The notes under the pieces are model-generated. The model saw only the letters and a list, made by a program, of their open reading frames with translations, was not told where the DNA came from and did no database searches. This document shows positions 13,065-24,300 of a DNA stretch of 35,017 nucleotides, piece by piece; within the stretch, counting starts at the first letter, position 1, and each line of letters opens with the position of its first letter. The position numbers and the translations under genes were made by a program. The stretch covers positions 1 through 35,017 of the IMG/VR virus record IMGVR_UViG_3300001681_000076; one strand, 5' to 3'. The stretch is from a virus.

Positions 13065-14330
13065 TTAAACAATATCTAAACCTAATAGGATGTGATCTTC
13101 CAATGAGTCATGTGCTACGTCTTTGAAAGACACACCACCTGCATTATCTGAAGTCAAAACCTGCCCTGCTGAACTTGTACCAACGTTCGGCAATTTATAA
13201 GCAACGGTTGTACCATCGGTAGCCATTACACTTATTCCTGTTGAATCAACGATCATACGATCCTTACCGGCAGCACCAACACGAACTTTATCTTCGTCCG
13301 CATTAACCTCTACCTTGACATAAGTATCACTGTCACCGTCCTTAATAACTTTTCCATCTACTACTGCGGCTGCACTCTCTGCTGCATTAGCGTAGTGCCT
13401 TGCAGAATAACCTGAGTTACCATCTGTATCTGTAATTGCTGTACTTGGCGCTGCACTTGCCCAATCGTGAGCATCTGAATTGTATGCTGCTGCTGAATTT
13501 TTACTTGCTAACGCCGCCGTCTCACTAGAATCTGCTGCAGTTTCACTAGCATCTGCTGCTGTTTCGCTTGCCGCTGCTGCTACCTTACTTGCTGCTGCCG
13601 CTACTGCTGATGCTGCTGCTTCTGCCGCTTTAGTGGTTGAGATAGTTGCTTGAGTAGTTGCTGTTGTTGCTTGAGTAGTTGCTGTTGCAGCATCCACCAC
13701 TAACGCCCACGTACCTGCTTCAGTTAGCAATGTTCCTGCCGTACTATACTGAGTTGCAAAGTAAACGTTCTTGGTGCTTGTATCCTTAACCAAGGAACGA
13801 GCATCATAATCTGTTGCTGTTATTGTTGGAGATGTTCCTTTGTATGATCCGAGTTCAATAGAGGCTACCAAGTTACCACTATCATCGAATGATAAAACAT
13901 TACCTGCTCTTGATGCAGTGTCCTGATTGATACTTACACCTGCAGCATCTGTAATTGTTGGATCGAATTTAATAGATCGATCTAACTCTTCTTGAATCTG
14001 TTGAGATATGAACGTTAATCTATCAAGTGCATCTTCATGTGTTTCTGCGGGGAACGGATCATTCTCTACATAGTCTGTTCCTTGAGTTAATCCTAATACA
14101 CGAGTGATTACTACAGCATCGCCATCCACAAGGCCTGATGTAAATAAGATATTACCACCTGTATCTACTCCTGCATCAGTTACAGTGTAGTCAGTTGTTA
14201 ACGTGCGTAGAATTCCGTTTACATAAACTGTAAGATCGCTATCGTTATATACCTTAAATGCATAAGCAAAATTTGTTTGCCCGCCTGATGAGATATAACT
14301 ATTTTTGTTTTGTGTATTTGATACTGCCAT
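13065..14330 (-). CDS. Tail fibre with T7 gp17-like N-terminal domain
   Basis: This is a 421-residue protein. Residues 1 to about 150 match the T7 tail-fibre N-terminal (virion attachment) domain: GGQTNFAYAFKVYNDSDLTV, VNGILRTLTTDYTVTDAG, GDAVVITRVLGLTQGTDYVE and FPAETHEDALDRLTFISQQI. An Ala/Thr/Ser-rich trimeric-coiled-coil-like rod follows (about 215-320), then a short C-terminal part with no propeller or chaperone domain. It probably anchors to the tail tube while a separate protein (the RCC1 one downstream) supplies the receptor-binding tip. A strong AGGGGAA site precedes ATG 14330. Confidence 0.85.
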   Translation of the reverse strand: MAVSNTQNKNSYISSGGQTNFAYAFKVYNDSDLTVYVNGILRTLTTDYTVTDAGVDTGGNILFTSGLVDGDAVVITRVLGLTQGTDYVENDPFPAETHEDALDRLTFISQQIQEELDRSIKFDPTITDAAGVSINQDTASRAGNVLSFDDSGNLVASIELGSYKGTSPTITATDYDARSLVKDTSTKNVYFATQYSTAGTLLTEAGTWALVVDAATATTQATTATTQATISTTKAAEAAASAVAAAASKVAAAASETAADASETAADSSETAALASKNSAAAYNSDAHDWASAAPSTAITDTDGNSGYSARHYANAAESAAAVVDGKVIKDGDSDTYVKVEVNADEDKVRVGAAGKDRMIVDSTGISVMATDGTTVAYKLPNVGTSSAGQVLTSDNAGGVSFKDVAHDSLEDHILLGLDIV

Positions 14331-14367
14331 ATATTCCCCTAGTGTCTTGAATTATAACTCAATTTTG

Positions 14368-17300
14368 TTATTTTTTTAAATTAAGTGGCATATTTGGGTA
14401 TGCACCACTTCTTCCAAAATTATCCATCATCCCTTGCTTTCCTTCTTTTCGGAAGGTGTCTATAAACTGTTTTGCATTTCTGTCACCGGTTGCTTCATAT
14501 AGATCAAATGCGCCCTTGATAACGTATGCTTGTTTTTCTGCGTTACCGTTTGCTGAAATGAATTCATGCATCCAAACACTAGCGCCAAATCTGCGCATTA
14601 TGCTTTTAAGTTTATTCACCACCGTTGTACCTTTTGGTGTTGTTAATGCATCGACCTCTTCTTGGGTTAGTTGATCACCATTCCCTGAGACTAATTTCTT
14701 CGCCGCTCTATTGAGAAACAAGTCTTGTTTTGACATTACCTCTTCATACTTGCCTGCAGTCAGATCATGTGCTAAGTCGCCTGAGTCCACAATCTTGAAG
14801 AATCTACCTACCATATTACCAATAACCGGAATTCCAATTTGATCTCTCACCCAATGTAATAATTTGTCATCTACAGTGCCTTCACTAAATTCGTTCAACT
14901 CATCAAGCGTTACCCTTGTTGGTTCGTAACCGAAAATCTCCGGAACATCATCCCATTGTTTCGATATTAAAGTACCACCTGCAAGTTTCCAAACATGATC
15001 CGCCCATGCCGCTTCTTTAAATTCACCGCCTGCTTTCATTTCTCTGTCGGTTAGAATGTTTTGTTGTCTAAACGGATCGTACGGGTTTCCACCTGACAGG
15101 TAAGTTAATGTCTGTGAAAACAAATCAATGATCGGTGCTACAGAAGGAAATTGTCCTGCACTATAGTCGGCTAAACCTTCACCGAAGTGTCCTGTTCTTG
15201 TTGATTTATGCGCTAATGGAGAATTAATTAGAGACTGCCAAAAAATACCTCCGGCAAATCTAGCGGTTTCATCTTGAGGAATGGTAAAAATTATTGCCTT
15301 TTGTACAAGACCTTTGCCGTCAGGACTTGGAACTGTAACAAGATCTAACGGTATAACAATGTAATTAGTTTTCACATAGTTTGAAGTCATGTTCATGATT
15401 GTGGCGTTCTTGGCTTTCTGCTCTTCTGTATTACCCATCCAACCTTGTGCTGCAGCGAACATCAGCATCTTCGGCACTAAATTAGATTGAATTATGTTAA
15501 ATGCATATTCTGATGAACGCCACTTAGACTTCTTACCTGTAGTTGGTTCTTTTCTAAATGACTCGTAATCACCACGCCAACCTTCTTTCATTGCATTAGA
15601 GAACATGAAAATATTGTTGTATGCAAGGAAACTGTCACCCTTTCTCAAGAATGCAGGTGAGCCTGCTTGTGTTCTAATGAAGTGAGCGCGTTGTTGTGGT
15701 GACATATCAGGAAAGTATTTATCCAAGTATCTATGTGCGCCCGCTTTATTTTGTGTTTCAATTAACTGTCCGCCAACTCGAATAAAGTCCAAGAACATAT
15801 TGACCGGATGTTCTACTTTCTTCGCCCACGCTTCTTTGGATTGGTGGAACTGCACGATTTGTCTTTCAAGTCCCATCATGTCCGTAGTCTCACCGTAAGG
15901 TTCTGCTATAGAGATCAATGACTTATCCATTCTCATGTTATCCATAACCTTGCTTGGAACATTTGAAAATCGATGCCAACCGTCTTTCATACCTTTTGCC
16001 CAATGTGGTGCATATCGCAATGTCTTTAAGATTGCAATGTTATCCCAATTACTAACTTTAGGAAGGTTACGAATTGTTCTTTGAGTATCACGAACCCAAT
16101 TGAACAGCATGAACGCAGGGTTCATTACAGTGTACGTGTTCCTAAACCAAGCATTCATTTGACTGAATCTATACCAACTTTGGTAAGAATCTAACTCGTT
16201 GCGCTTAAATCCTTTTGCCACCCATTTGTTTACATAGAACCCGTGCAACTTTCCTTTACGCATAACAGTCATTAATTCTAAATCTTTACCGTCATACTTT
16301 TCACCTCTTGGCTCAACGGGGCGCTCTACAGCGAATCCATTTTGCATAACAGTTTCATACTCAGCCTTCATAAAGTCAAACATATCTTCTAGTCCTGACT
16401 CTTTAGCCTTCTCATACATTTGCATTGTTTTATCGATGGCTCTGTTCCTAGCCATAGCACTAATAAGTTGTAAGTCGCTAAATACTGTTGCCGTTAGTGG
16501 ACTCTCAACACCTTTTACAGTACCAATTTGTCCGATCAGTTTTGACCCCATTCCATTTCCGAATGATTTGTTCATGTGTTCAACAACATTAAACGTTACA
16601 TAATTCTTGTTGCCGATAATCTTTTCTTTAAGTTCAGCGCCGAACATATCTGATTTCTTCACTTCGTTAATAAACCACTGCTCTCTTACTAGCCACAAGT
16701 TATCCACAATCTCTCTAATGTTGGGATATTTAACTTCAATTTCTGCCATTAGTTGTCTTGCTCTTGCAGGTGTTGTTCCTTCAGGATTTGCAATTTTTGA
16801 ACGATCACCCAAAGCAATACGATTCGTTAATAGATATAAATTAACCATATCTTCAGGTATTTGTTGTTTACGCGCCAACTCCCTGACGTTAAACTCTAAG
16901 TGACTTATGTAACCTTCCGCTGTATTTTTTGAATATATGTAATCCTCAATTGCGAACTCAGGATTGTCTTTGTCTTTTAAGTTAAAATTCTTTAGATCGC
17001 TTAACGTATTCGTATCTCTAATGATTGCAAAATATTTATCATAGAAGTTAAATTTAGCACTATTTACGCCATCATGTTTTCCTGCTTGCGCCTCTAGTGC
17101 TTCAACACGTTTCATATCTCCGTCACGCATCCACCTCATTAGCCTCTGTGCTAGTGCTTTGTTTGCGCCATTTGGCGTGTTTATAACGTCTTGGATAGCG
17201 TACCAATTATCACGGAACTTTGGATGTCCTTCATGCAAGAAGTTCATGAAACCTTCGTAAGCCGTTGGCATTTTCATTTTGACCCATGTAGGGTGTACTA

Positions 17301-20300
17301 TTAATGCACTAATAAAGTCAGCAAAGATTTCAGGCGAACTTCTTCTATACTTAACATAGGTAGTTGTTGCTTGCGCTTCATCGTATGGCCTCCACTCTTT
17401 CGATCCTTGGTACATTTCTTCATGTATCAAGTCTCGATTAAGTAGTTTTCTTTTGCTTACTTCGGCCTCAAACATTTCCTTGAACTTAGTAGCAATTTGT
17501 TGTTTTAAATCTTTTGGTAATGCATTAGTCTCTTTACCGCGATCTAAAACTTTCATGATGTCAGGGTGAATTTGACCACGCATTGCAGCCTTTGTAATTT
17601 CCCTTTTTAATTTACGTGATGCTGATTGTATTACAGAATATACATTTGGATCTACTTCTGCGCGTTTCATCACCCCTGTAAAGATGTCTTTGATTTGCTG
17701 TGGAGTTATGCCTAATTCTTTTACTGCAGGGATTGCTGAAATCTCTTCTGACAACTCTTTAACAAGCCTTGTAGCCTCTTTTTTTAGATCTTTAATCTCA
17801 CCCTTGGTTAATGGTTTTTGTCCATTTGGCGTGCCTTGATAATATTTTCCTAAATGCCCTTTTAAACTAGCAATACGTCCTATAATGTCTCCGCGTGCCA
17901 TTGTATGCTCGCCTACTTTAGATATGTAATCTACAATATGGCCAAGTTCGTGTGCAATTGTTGCCTTTGCTTGTTCAGGATCTCTAAACAGTTCTGCATT
18001 TAGTTTGACTGCAGCATTAAGTTCAGTTCCTTCTCGAACAATAGCCATGCCTCTAGTCCCTTCACCGAGTTTCGTTGTGACTTCAGCGTGCTTCCCACCC
18101 ATAACTTCAAATAGAAGGTTTACAATCTCAGGTAGATCAAACATTTTATGGTATCGAGAACTTTCTCTCATCAGTCCCATGTTAAATGATGCTGTGGATG
18201 CAAGATCTAATGCCTTATGATCACCTAGTTTGTCTGTGAAGTTTAGTTTTATCTCACCATTAGCATCAAACTCTCTCTTTGAAACACCTAGTATTTTGGT
18301 ATTCTTTGGATTTAACAGAATAGAGGATTCTACTATCCCACCTTTCTCAAAATATATAGCATCAAACCCTAGTTCTTTAGCGAATGTTTTTAAAACTTGT
18401 TCCTTATTCGGTGATTTATTAATCCTGTAGTTGAACCTCTCTAAAATATCAGAATTTTTCTGCATGTTTCTTCTTAGGGCAGTTGTGATTTGCTCAATTG
18501 CAATAGATTCGCTCTTACCTTGTGCTTCTGCAATCATGAGTGGATTGTCTATTCTTGCTAATACACGGTAAATAAATCCCTTATTAGGTCGTACTACAGC
18601 CTGCGCATCGCTACCTACTCGTATTAGAGCATCAGTCTTGTTATTAAATCTATTCAGATCCGCTCGTGAGGAACTGTGTGTAACGATTGCCCAACCTTCA
18701 CCATTCTTCAGAATCTCTTCACGAGTTGGCATCTTGACATCTTTTATCGGAGAAAACTCATGTTCACCTGTTAATTTCACTTCGCCCGACTTTATTAGAA
18801 ATTCTGTAGTGTGCCAACCACCATTTTGTGTTCTTTCATACTCAGATTGTTGGCGCAATATCTCCATTTCTTTTACGTCCACCAATTCCTGTAATCTTTG
18901 TTGAGAGTATTCGATTTCAGTTCTACTAAGCACTTCGCCTTTTATACCTTCAAGAGTATCTCTAACAAAATCGGCAGCAACCTTTCCACCACCTAGCATG
19001 TCAGCCGCTTCTGTCGTGTCCTTAATAACTTTATCTATGATCAATAAATTAGCATCATCATGAGACCAACCTTTTATTTCTTCAGGCTTTCCCTCGTTTG
19101 TAGCATCTCGCTTCTGAGTTGCTTTATCAACAATCTCCTGCAATTTACTTGGAAGAGTTATTTTGCTATCAACAATATTGTAATCCCTTGCTATGAAATG
19201 CTCTACAACATGCATCATTCCTTGTTCAGATACCTTGCCATCTACAGATTCAATAACCCAACCATTCTCATGGGTTGGAGATCTTGATAGCCTAATGTTC
19301 ATATTATTAACTGTAGTGCCTTCTTGGAACACAGCCTCTAGGTTCTTTCCTGTCGTATTGTGTTCAGCAGTTGTAAGTACAATAACAGGATTTCCACCAT
19401 TACTTGAACGCTCAAATGAATGTTGTGATGTGTGGTATATGTCACCCTTCTGAGTGTGAGTTGCTTGAGAGGCTTGCGCTCGCATGATAATAGCATCTAC
19501 TGATTTTGTAAGCGCTGCAGGTAAGTCAAAATGATATTGCCCACCCCTTATAGTAGGCGCTTTTCTCATTGCGGCCATAATAGTTGGTGTTAGATTAGGA
19601 TTCGCTTTTAAAAACTCAACGAATGCTTCAGGTCTAATACCGTGTTGAGCAAATGCTTTTTGTAATCTTTTATTGACTGCCCACTCTGTTGAGCCAACGT
19701 GCATTTTAATTTTACCGGTAACTTTACTAAATCCTGTATTACCACCATGCATTATTCCAAGAACCATCACATTGTGTGCAAACTCTTCAGCAGAAGGCCA
19801 CCATCTTTGCGGTACTGTCCCCGCATACATATTTCGCATAGGATCAATAGTACCAACTTCAGTCATTATTGATGCTTCAGTCAATAATCGTGCCGTACCA
19901 ACACCATACTGTTTGCCACTCTTGCCCGTAGTTCTTTCGATTAGTTTTCTAATAAATGGATTTGCCGTTGTTTTTGCAGCACTCGTCAATAAGAAACTAC
20001 CTGTTCCTGTTAATGCACCTAAAACTGCCTCTGCACCAAATTCCTTAATGGCATTTTTCATGTAATCAAGGAATTCTTTTTCATTGCCAACACCGGCAGC
20101 ATCATCTAACAGATCCGTATAAATACTACGGATAGCGCCATGCACACCAAACATACCTGCGAAACAACCTATTGTTCCACCCGCTGCCGTTCCCACTGTT
20201 GTTCCTACTGCGGGAACTGCAGAACCTGCGGCTGCACCAACTTTTGTTCCCACTGCACCACCCGCTTTACATCCACCCCAAAAAAGAGGAGTATCGGGTA

Positions 20301-21312
20301 CGATACCTGCAACACTATATGCCAACTGATTAATAAATGGCTGCTCTTCTAAGTATATTGACTCACCAAGAAGATCTGCCATGCTAGTAGGACATTTGCT
20401 TTCATCTTTTTGACAGGCGTGGAACTTGTACCCCATCACCACTACGGCTTGTTGAGCGCCATATTCTAAAGACTCCGTGAAAGTCCAATCCCATGCCGAC
20501 TTATCTGCATCAATAGGTGGCCGCGCTCTTTGCTCATCTTCGTCCCAATACCACTGATTCGCTCTCGCCCACTTTTTTGACTCTTCTAGTGCGCTCTCTT
20601 CAAACCCATAAGGGACTACTTGATACGTGGGCGTATCAGAATAAATAGGCTTGTCATTTATAACATCCCACTCTACTACATCAGTGCGCATTTTTGTGTA
20701 ACCTTCAGGAGTCCCGCCATAATTGATATTATCTATATCACCTACGTCTGAAACATGCTTTTGTCTTGATGTATCTTGCCCTGCTAGTATCTCTTGAACA
20801 TAACTAAATGGCGCTTTTTGGTGAACCGCTTGTGCGATCTGTACTCCAATTTCAGGTTTGTGCGCCCACATAGTTTTCATCTGTAGCGCGACATCTTCGG
20901 GAGTCCATTTTAAGTATTGATTGTAAGACTGTTCAGCATTTGGATCTGTAATCCAATCGCCACCTTGAACCTCTTGTGCCACCTGCATAAATTGCGTGCC
21001 ATTATCTGTTTCAAATGCGTACTTCGGGTACTGTGAAGTTCCATCGAATACCGGCTCTTTATCCCAATTGAATCGACCCTGCTTCCCTGCAACGGTCATT
21101 TCGTCACTCATTCCAACGTCATTAACTTTGGTGATATTGTTTGTATTTTTGAACAAGCCAATTGGCGGCATTGTTATGCCAAGTTCATTGTTTATGTCTA
21201 GTGCTGAAAATCCATCTGATTTTAGTGTGTTTTGCTTTTCAAGGAATAACGCGCGTGCTTCACTCTCGCTGTAGCCATCTGTCAATCTATCTGTTAAGAA
21301 TTGCGATTTCAT
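14368..21312 (-). CDS. Giant internal virion (polyvalent-type) protein with peptidase and ART-like regions
   Basis: This is a 2314-residue protein, a fifth of the window. In order: residues 1 to about 335 unknown; a Gly/Ala-rich hydrophobic stretch (about 345-390) able to insert into membranes; an ADP-ribosyltransferase-like region (about 865-1000: THSSSRADLNRF, FIYRVLARIDNPL, ELGFDAIYFE, LLNPKNTKILG) as in polyvalent proteins; a zinc-metallopeptidase motif AHELGHIVDY (HELGH at 1121-1125); and a long C-terminal region (about 1725-2100: MNPAFMLFNWVRDTQRTIRN) typical of large polyvalent-protein-associated domains. Such proteins ride in the head and are ejected with DNA, in the place of T7 gp16. 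No transglycosylase motif was seen. Confidence 0.8.
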   Translation of the reverse strand: MKSQFLTDRLTDGYSESEARALFLEKQNTLKSDGFSALDINNELGITMPPIGLFKNTNNITKVNDVGMSDEMTVAGKQGRFNWDKEPVFDGTSQYPKYAFETDNGTQFMQVAQEVQGGDWITDPNAEQSYNQYLKWTPEDVALQMKTMWAHKPEIGVQIAQAVHQKAPFSYVQEILAGQDTSRQKHVSDVGDIDNINYGGTPEGYTKMRTDVVEWDVINDKPIYSDTPTYQVVPYGFEESALEESKKWARANQWYWDEDEQRARPPIDADKSAWDWTFTESLEYGAQQAVVVMGYKFHACQKDESKCPTSMADLLGESIYLEEQPFINQLAYSVAGIVPDTPLFWGGCKAGGAVGTKVGAAAGSAVPAVGTTVGTAAGGTIGCFAGMFGVHGAIRSIYTDLLDDAAGVGNEKEFLDYMKNAIKEFGAEAVLGALTGTGSFLLTSAAKTTANPFIRKLIERTTGKSGKQYGVGTARLLTEASIMTEVGTIDPMRNMYAGTVPQRWWPSAEEFAHNVMVLGIMHGGNTGFSKVTGKIKMHVGSTEWAVNKRLQKAFAQHGIRPEAFVEFLKANPNLTPTIMAAMRKAPTIRGGQYHFDLPAALTKSVDAIIMRAQASQATHTQKGDIYHTSQHSFERSSNGGNPVIVLTTAEHNTTGKNLEAVFQEGTTVNNMNIRLSRSPTHENGWVIESVDGKVSEQGMMHVVEHFIARDYNIVDSKITLPSKLQEIVDKATQKRDATNEGKPEEIKGWSHDDANLLIIDKVIKDTTEAADMLGGGKVAADFVRDTLEGIKGEVLSRTEIEYSQQRLQELVDVKEMEILRQQSEYERTQNGGWHTTEFLIKSGEVKLTGEHEFSPIKDVKMPTREEILKNGEGWAIVTHSSSRADLNRFNNKTDALIRVGSDAQAVVRPNKGFIYRVLARIDNPLMIAEAQGKSESIAIEQITTALRRNMQKNSDILERFNYRINKSPNKEQVLKTFAKELGFDAIYFEKGGIVESSILLNPKNTKILGVSKREFDANGEIKLNFTDKLGDHKALDLASTASFNMGLMRESSRYHKMFDLPEIVNLLFEVMGGKHAEVTTKLGEGTRGMAIVREGTELNAAVKLNAELFRDPEQAKATIAHELGHIVDYISKVGEHTMARGDIIGRIASLKGHLGKYYQGTPNGQKPLTKGEIKDLKKEATRLVKELSEEISAIPAVKELGITPQQIKDIFTGVMKRAEVDPNVYSVIQSASRKLKREITKAAMRGQIHPDIMKVLDRGKETNALPKDLKQQIATKFKEMFEAEVSKRKLLNRDLIHEEMYQGSKEWRPYDEAQATTTYVKYRRSSPEIFADFISALIVHPTWVKMKMPTAYEGFMNFLHEGHPKFRDNWYAIQDVINTPNGANKALAQRLMRWMRDGDMKRVEALEAQAGKHDGVNSAKFNFYDKYFAIIRDTNTLSDLKNFNLKDKDNPEFAIEDYIYSKNTAEGYISHLEFNVRELARKQQIPEDMVNLYLLTNRIALGDRSKIANPEGTTPARARQLMAEIEVKYPNIREIVDNLWLVREQWFINEVKKSDMFGAELKEKIIGNKNYVTFNVVEHMNKSFGNGMGSKLIGQIGTVKGVESPLTATVFSDLQLISAMARNRAIDKTMQMYEKAKESGLEDMFDFMKAEYETVMQNGFAVERPVEPRGEKYDGKDLELMTVMRKGKLHGFYVNKWVAKGFKRNELDSYQSWYRFSQMNAWFRNTYTVMNPAFMLFNWVRDTQRTIRNLPKVSNWDNIAILKTLRYAPHWAKGMKDGWHRFSNVPSKVMDNMRMDKSLISIAEPYGETTDMMGLERQIVQFHQSKEAWAKKVEHPVNMFLDFIRVGGQLIETQNKAGAHRYLDKYFPDMSPQQRAHFIRTQAGSPAFLRKGDSFLAYNNIFMFSNAMKEGWRGDYESFRKEPTTGKKSKWRSSEYAFNIIQSNLVPKMLMFAAAQGWMGNTEEQKAKNATIMNMTSNYVKTNYIVIPLDLVTVPSPDGKGLVQKAIIFTIPQDETARFAGGIFWQSLINSPLAHKSTRTGHFGEGLADYSAGQFPSVAPIIDLFSQTLTYLSGGNPYDPFRQQNILTDREMKAGGEFKEAAWADHVWKLAGGTLISKQWDDVPEIFGYEPTRVTLDELNEFSEGTVDDKLLHWVRDQIGIPVIGNMVGRFFKIVDSGDLAHDLTAGKYEEVMSKQDLFLNRAAKKLVSGNGDQLTQEEVDALTTPKGTTVVNKLKSIMRRFGASVWMHEFISANGNAEKQAYVIKGAFDLYEATGDRNAKQFIDTFRKEGKQGMMDNFGRSGAYPNMPLNLKK

Positions 21313-21320
21313 TTTTTACC

Positions 21321-24300
21321 TTATTTTAAAATTTTGCCATCTTCTAGCACAATGTAATATTTACCACCGTTATCTAACTTTGGCAGACTACGCAAAAATA
21401 CCAACGCATCCTCTTCATCTTCAAACATATCCATAGGCATCGAGGATTCAATATCAAACTCTCCGACTACTGCACCGATTTCTCTTTTGGTTATTTCAGA
21501 AGGAGTGACATCAAAATATGTTATACCGTCACCTGACGTGTAATTTCTTCTTTCATAAAGTCCTTGTAATAAATCAACAAGCCTTCTCTCTCTCTCAACA
21601 ACATAATCGTGTCCGTCTTTAGCGAAGTTGTACCCTGCTATAGTAGGCTTTTCCTCTGACTTCAAATCTGCAGATCCTGTTTCTTTCCAAGATTCGTAAC
21701 TAGAGTAGTCAATGCCTTTGTTTTTTTCAATAGTAGCATGTGTATATTTTAATTCATCAATCCATTCTTCAGCATGTCTAGCATCCGCACCCATCCCATA
21801 AAAATCACTTACTAAAAAGTTAGTCAAGAACTGTCCTGTTTTTAATAACCCGTCCGCACCAACATCCATGAATTTATCAAACGCTGTTTTGTTCGCATCG
21901 GCTTTCTCTTTGGCTGTTGCAGTAATTTCCAACGTCTCTAATGCCGCTATTTTTTTGTTTATTTCTGCAAGTGCTTTCGCTTCTGCCGCTATTTTTTGCT
22001 TTGTTCTTTCAATTTCAACATCCATATCTTTTATTTGTGCAATAGATACGCCCAATTCTGCAGCATTCTTTATAGTAGTTGCTTCTGCGACCTGAGACTC
22101 TAACTCCGTTTTCTTTTCTGTCCAAGTATCTGTATTATTGGACGTTGTATTATCTAGGTGTTCATCTATTGCTGCAATTTCTGCATCAAGAGTTTCAATG
22201 ATTTTTGTTTGGTTAATAATATCTGCTGATTCTTGTGATACTAATTCTTCATAATTTAAGTATTTTGTTAAAGCACCACTTTTAATTAATGCTTTTCTTT
22301 TTTTAAGTTCTGAATAAGGCTCTGTTCTATCTGTCCACCCTTCAGGGATCGGATGATCTGCAGGAAGTCTAACTACCTTACTAGCATCACCTGTTTGCAT
22401 CATTGCAATCTTTGAGAAGTACAATCCTCTACCATCTTCTACAGTCATTCCATCAGGTGCTACAAATGCGAAGTTAGATCCATCTGTAAATTTGATTGTG
22501 ACTTCCTTACCAATTAAAGAATCGTTTTTAAGTGCAGTGGCTAACTTTTCTGTTAATACTTCTGCGTTGTAAATTGTCCTTTTTTGTGCGTTTGTTATAT
22601 CAGAATTTTCTGCCACTTGGTTTGCTCTGATTTTTGCACGGTGCTTTGTAAATAGAGTGTCATCGACCCCACCAAGTTGCTCTTGAATAAGAGTATCTCC
22701 AATCCAATTTTTGTTTTGATCTCCAATATAATGTTTCTTACCGTTCTTATCCATCTTGTACAGTGGTGCGCGTAATTGATCTGCAAATGAAGTTCCGTCA
22801 CTTTCTTTCTTCAGTTTCAAAGTTTTATCCAACATCTCTTCAAAGTTAATCATTTGAGTTTGAACTAGCAATCTCGCCTCGGTAATACTAGCCTTATCTG
22901 CACCTTGCAACATGGCCAATATACTATTCAAATCACCCAAGTTCTCACCTGCGCCCAACTTCGCTTTCACTTCGTCAGGTTTTAAAATATAAAGTATCAT
23001 GGCGTTTTCTGCAATCGTAAGTAAATTCTGTTTCGCTTTACTTACCTTCCAATCTTTCCCTGCAGTTTTTAGAAACTTTGTTGCTTTAGTCCAATATTTG
23101 TCAGGAACAAAGCCAAACTTTTTAATTAAGTAGCCAAGGTATGCGTTGTCTGCTTCCACAGGGTTGGTTATATAGCCTTCAATAATTTGTTGAATCTCAG
23201 GATCTTCACTACTACCACTTCTAACGTCTGCTTCAATTGATCTAAACGCACTAATCTGACTTGATGAAAATGTTGCTTTCCCCTGTTGTTTAAGCATGGA
23301 CAGGTACTGATTGAACATAGCAGCAGATTTACCATTAGGACTTATTGTTGCGTTTATCAACGCATAGGTTAATGTCCCGTTTTGGTGTGCCGCTTGCAAT
23401 GTCGAAAGTTGTTTTGCAAAAACTGCTTCTTCTTTGTTACCAATATTTCTTACTCTTATTGCACGATCAGTTTCAAGTCTAGTGAGCAACTGCGACCTAT
23501 TACTGTCTTTCGAGCCAAAGTTTGGATCACCAACATCTAAAGCATTAACAGCATCCATGATTGCTTGCGCATGTTCTTCTGTGACATTGGGATCGTTAAG
23601 TAATGCAGAAAAGTCACCATTCACAAAATCGATTGCTCTGTTGTAATCTTCCACGGTTGTAACTACCGGAATACCCCCTTTAGTAGTATCAGATTCAGGA
23701 TGATCAAAGGCGGGGTTATTAAATGTTACTGATCTATAAGCATTTTGCCTTGTTATCCCTTCCTTTGCCGAGTCCACCAAATTATCAAGAGTTAAGAACA
23801 TAGCAGGCGTATTTAAAGACGGGAAAACACCATTTTTAACCTGACTCATCATGTTATCAATTGTTATCAACGCTTCTTTATTTTGCTCAACACTGTTTGT
23901 AGGAATTGCATCGTGTATGTTATCGAAATTTGCCAAAAAGGTACTTGATTGTTGCGCTCTTGTGTAATTAACAACATGACCTTGCACTTTAGTCATCATA
24001 GCCGCATACTTAGCACCGTGGTACTTATACATTGCTGCTCTAACATCTTTGTTCTTAATTGTGTCGATGTGATCTGTCATATATTTACGGTACATATCAG
24101 AGACTGTTGATGCTAGGTTCTTCGGTGAAATGCTATTGGATAACATGCCGTCACCCCCTTGCTGACCATAGGCTGCGCTCGTCATCACACCCATTGGGGA
24201 ATTGGGACTATATTCACTAGAGCCGGCTAAGAGACCTCCCTCCCATTTGTCAAAGTTGCCCTGAGAGGTGTTTAGTTGATTAACCTTATCGCCTTTTTCC

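Noticed and set aside
13360-13700. Repetitive GCTGC-rich DNA in the tail fibre gene, looking like a repeat array
   Set aside because: It encodes the Ala/Thr/Ser-rich rod of the fibre; no regular spacer-repeat structure, so not a CRISPR array.
14456-20352. Numerous long plus-strand frames opposite the giant internal protein (for example 19673-20065)
   Set aside because: They are antisense shadows of a continuous 2314-codon gene, lack ribosome sites and encode low-complexity Ser/Leu/Cys-rich chains.
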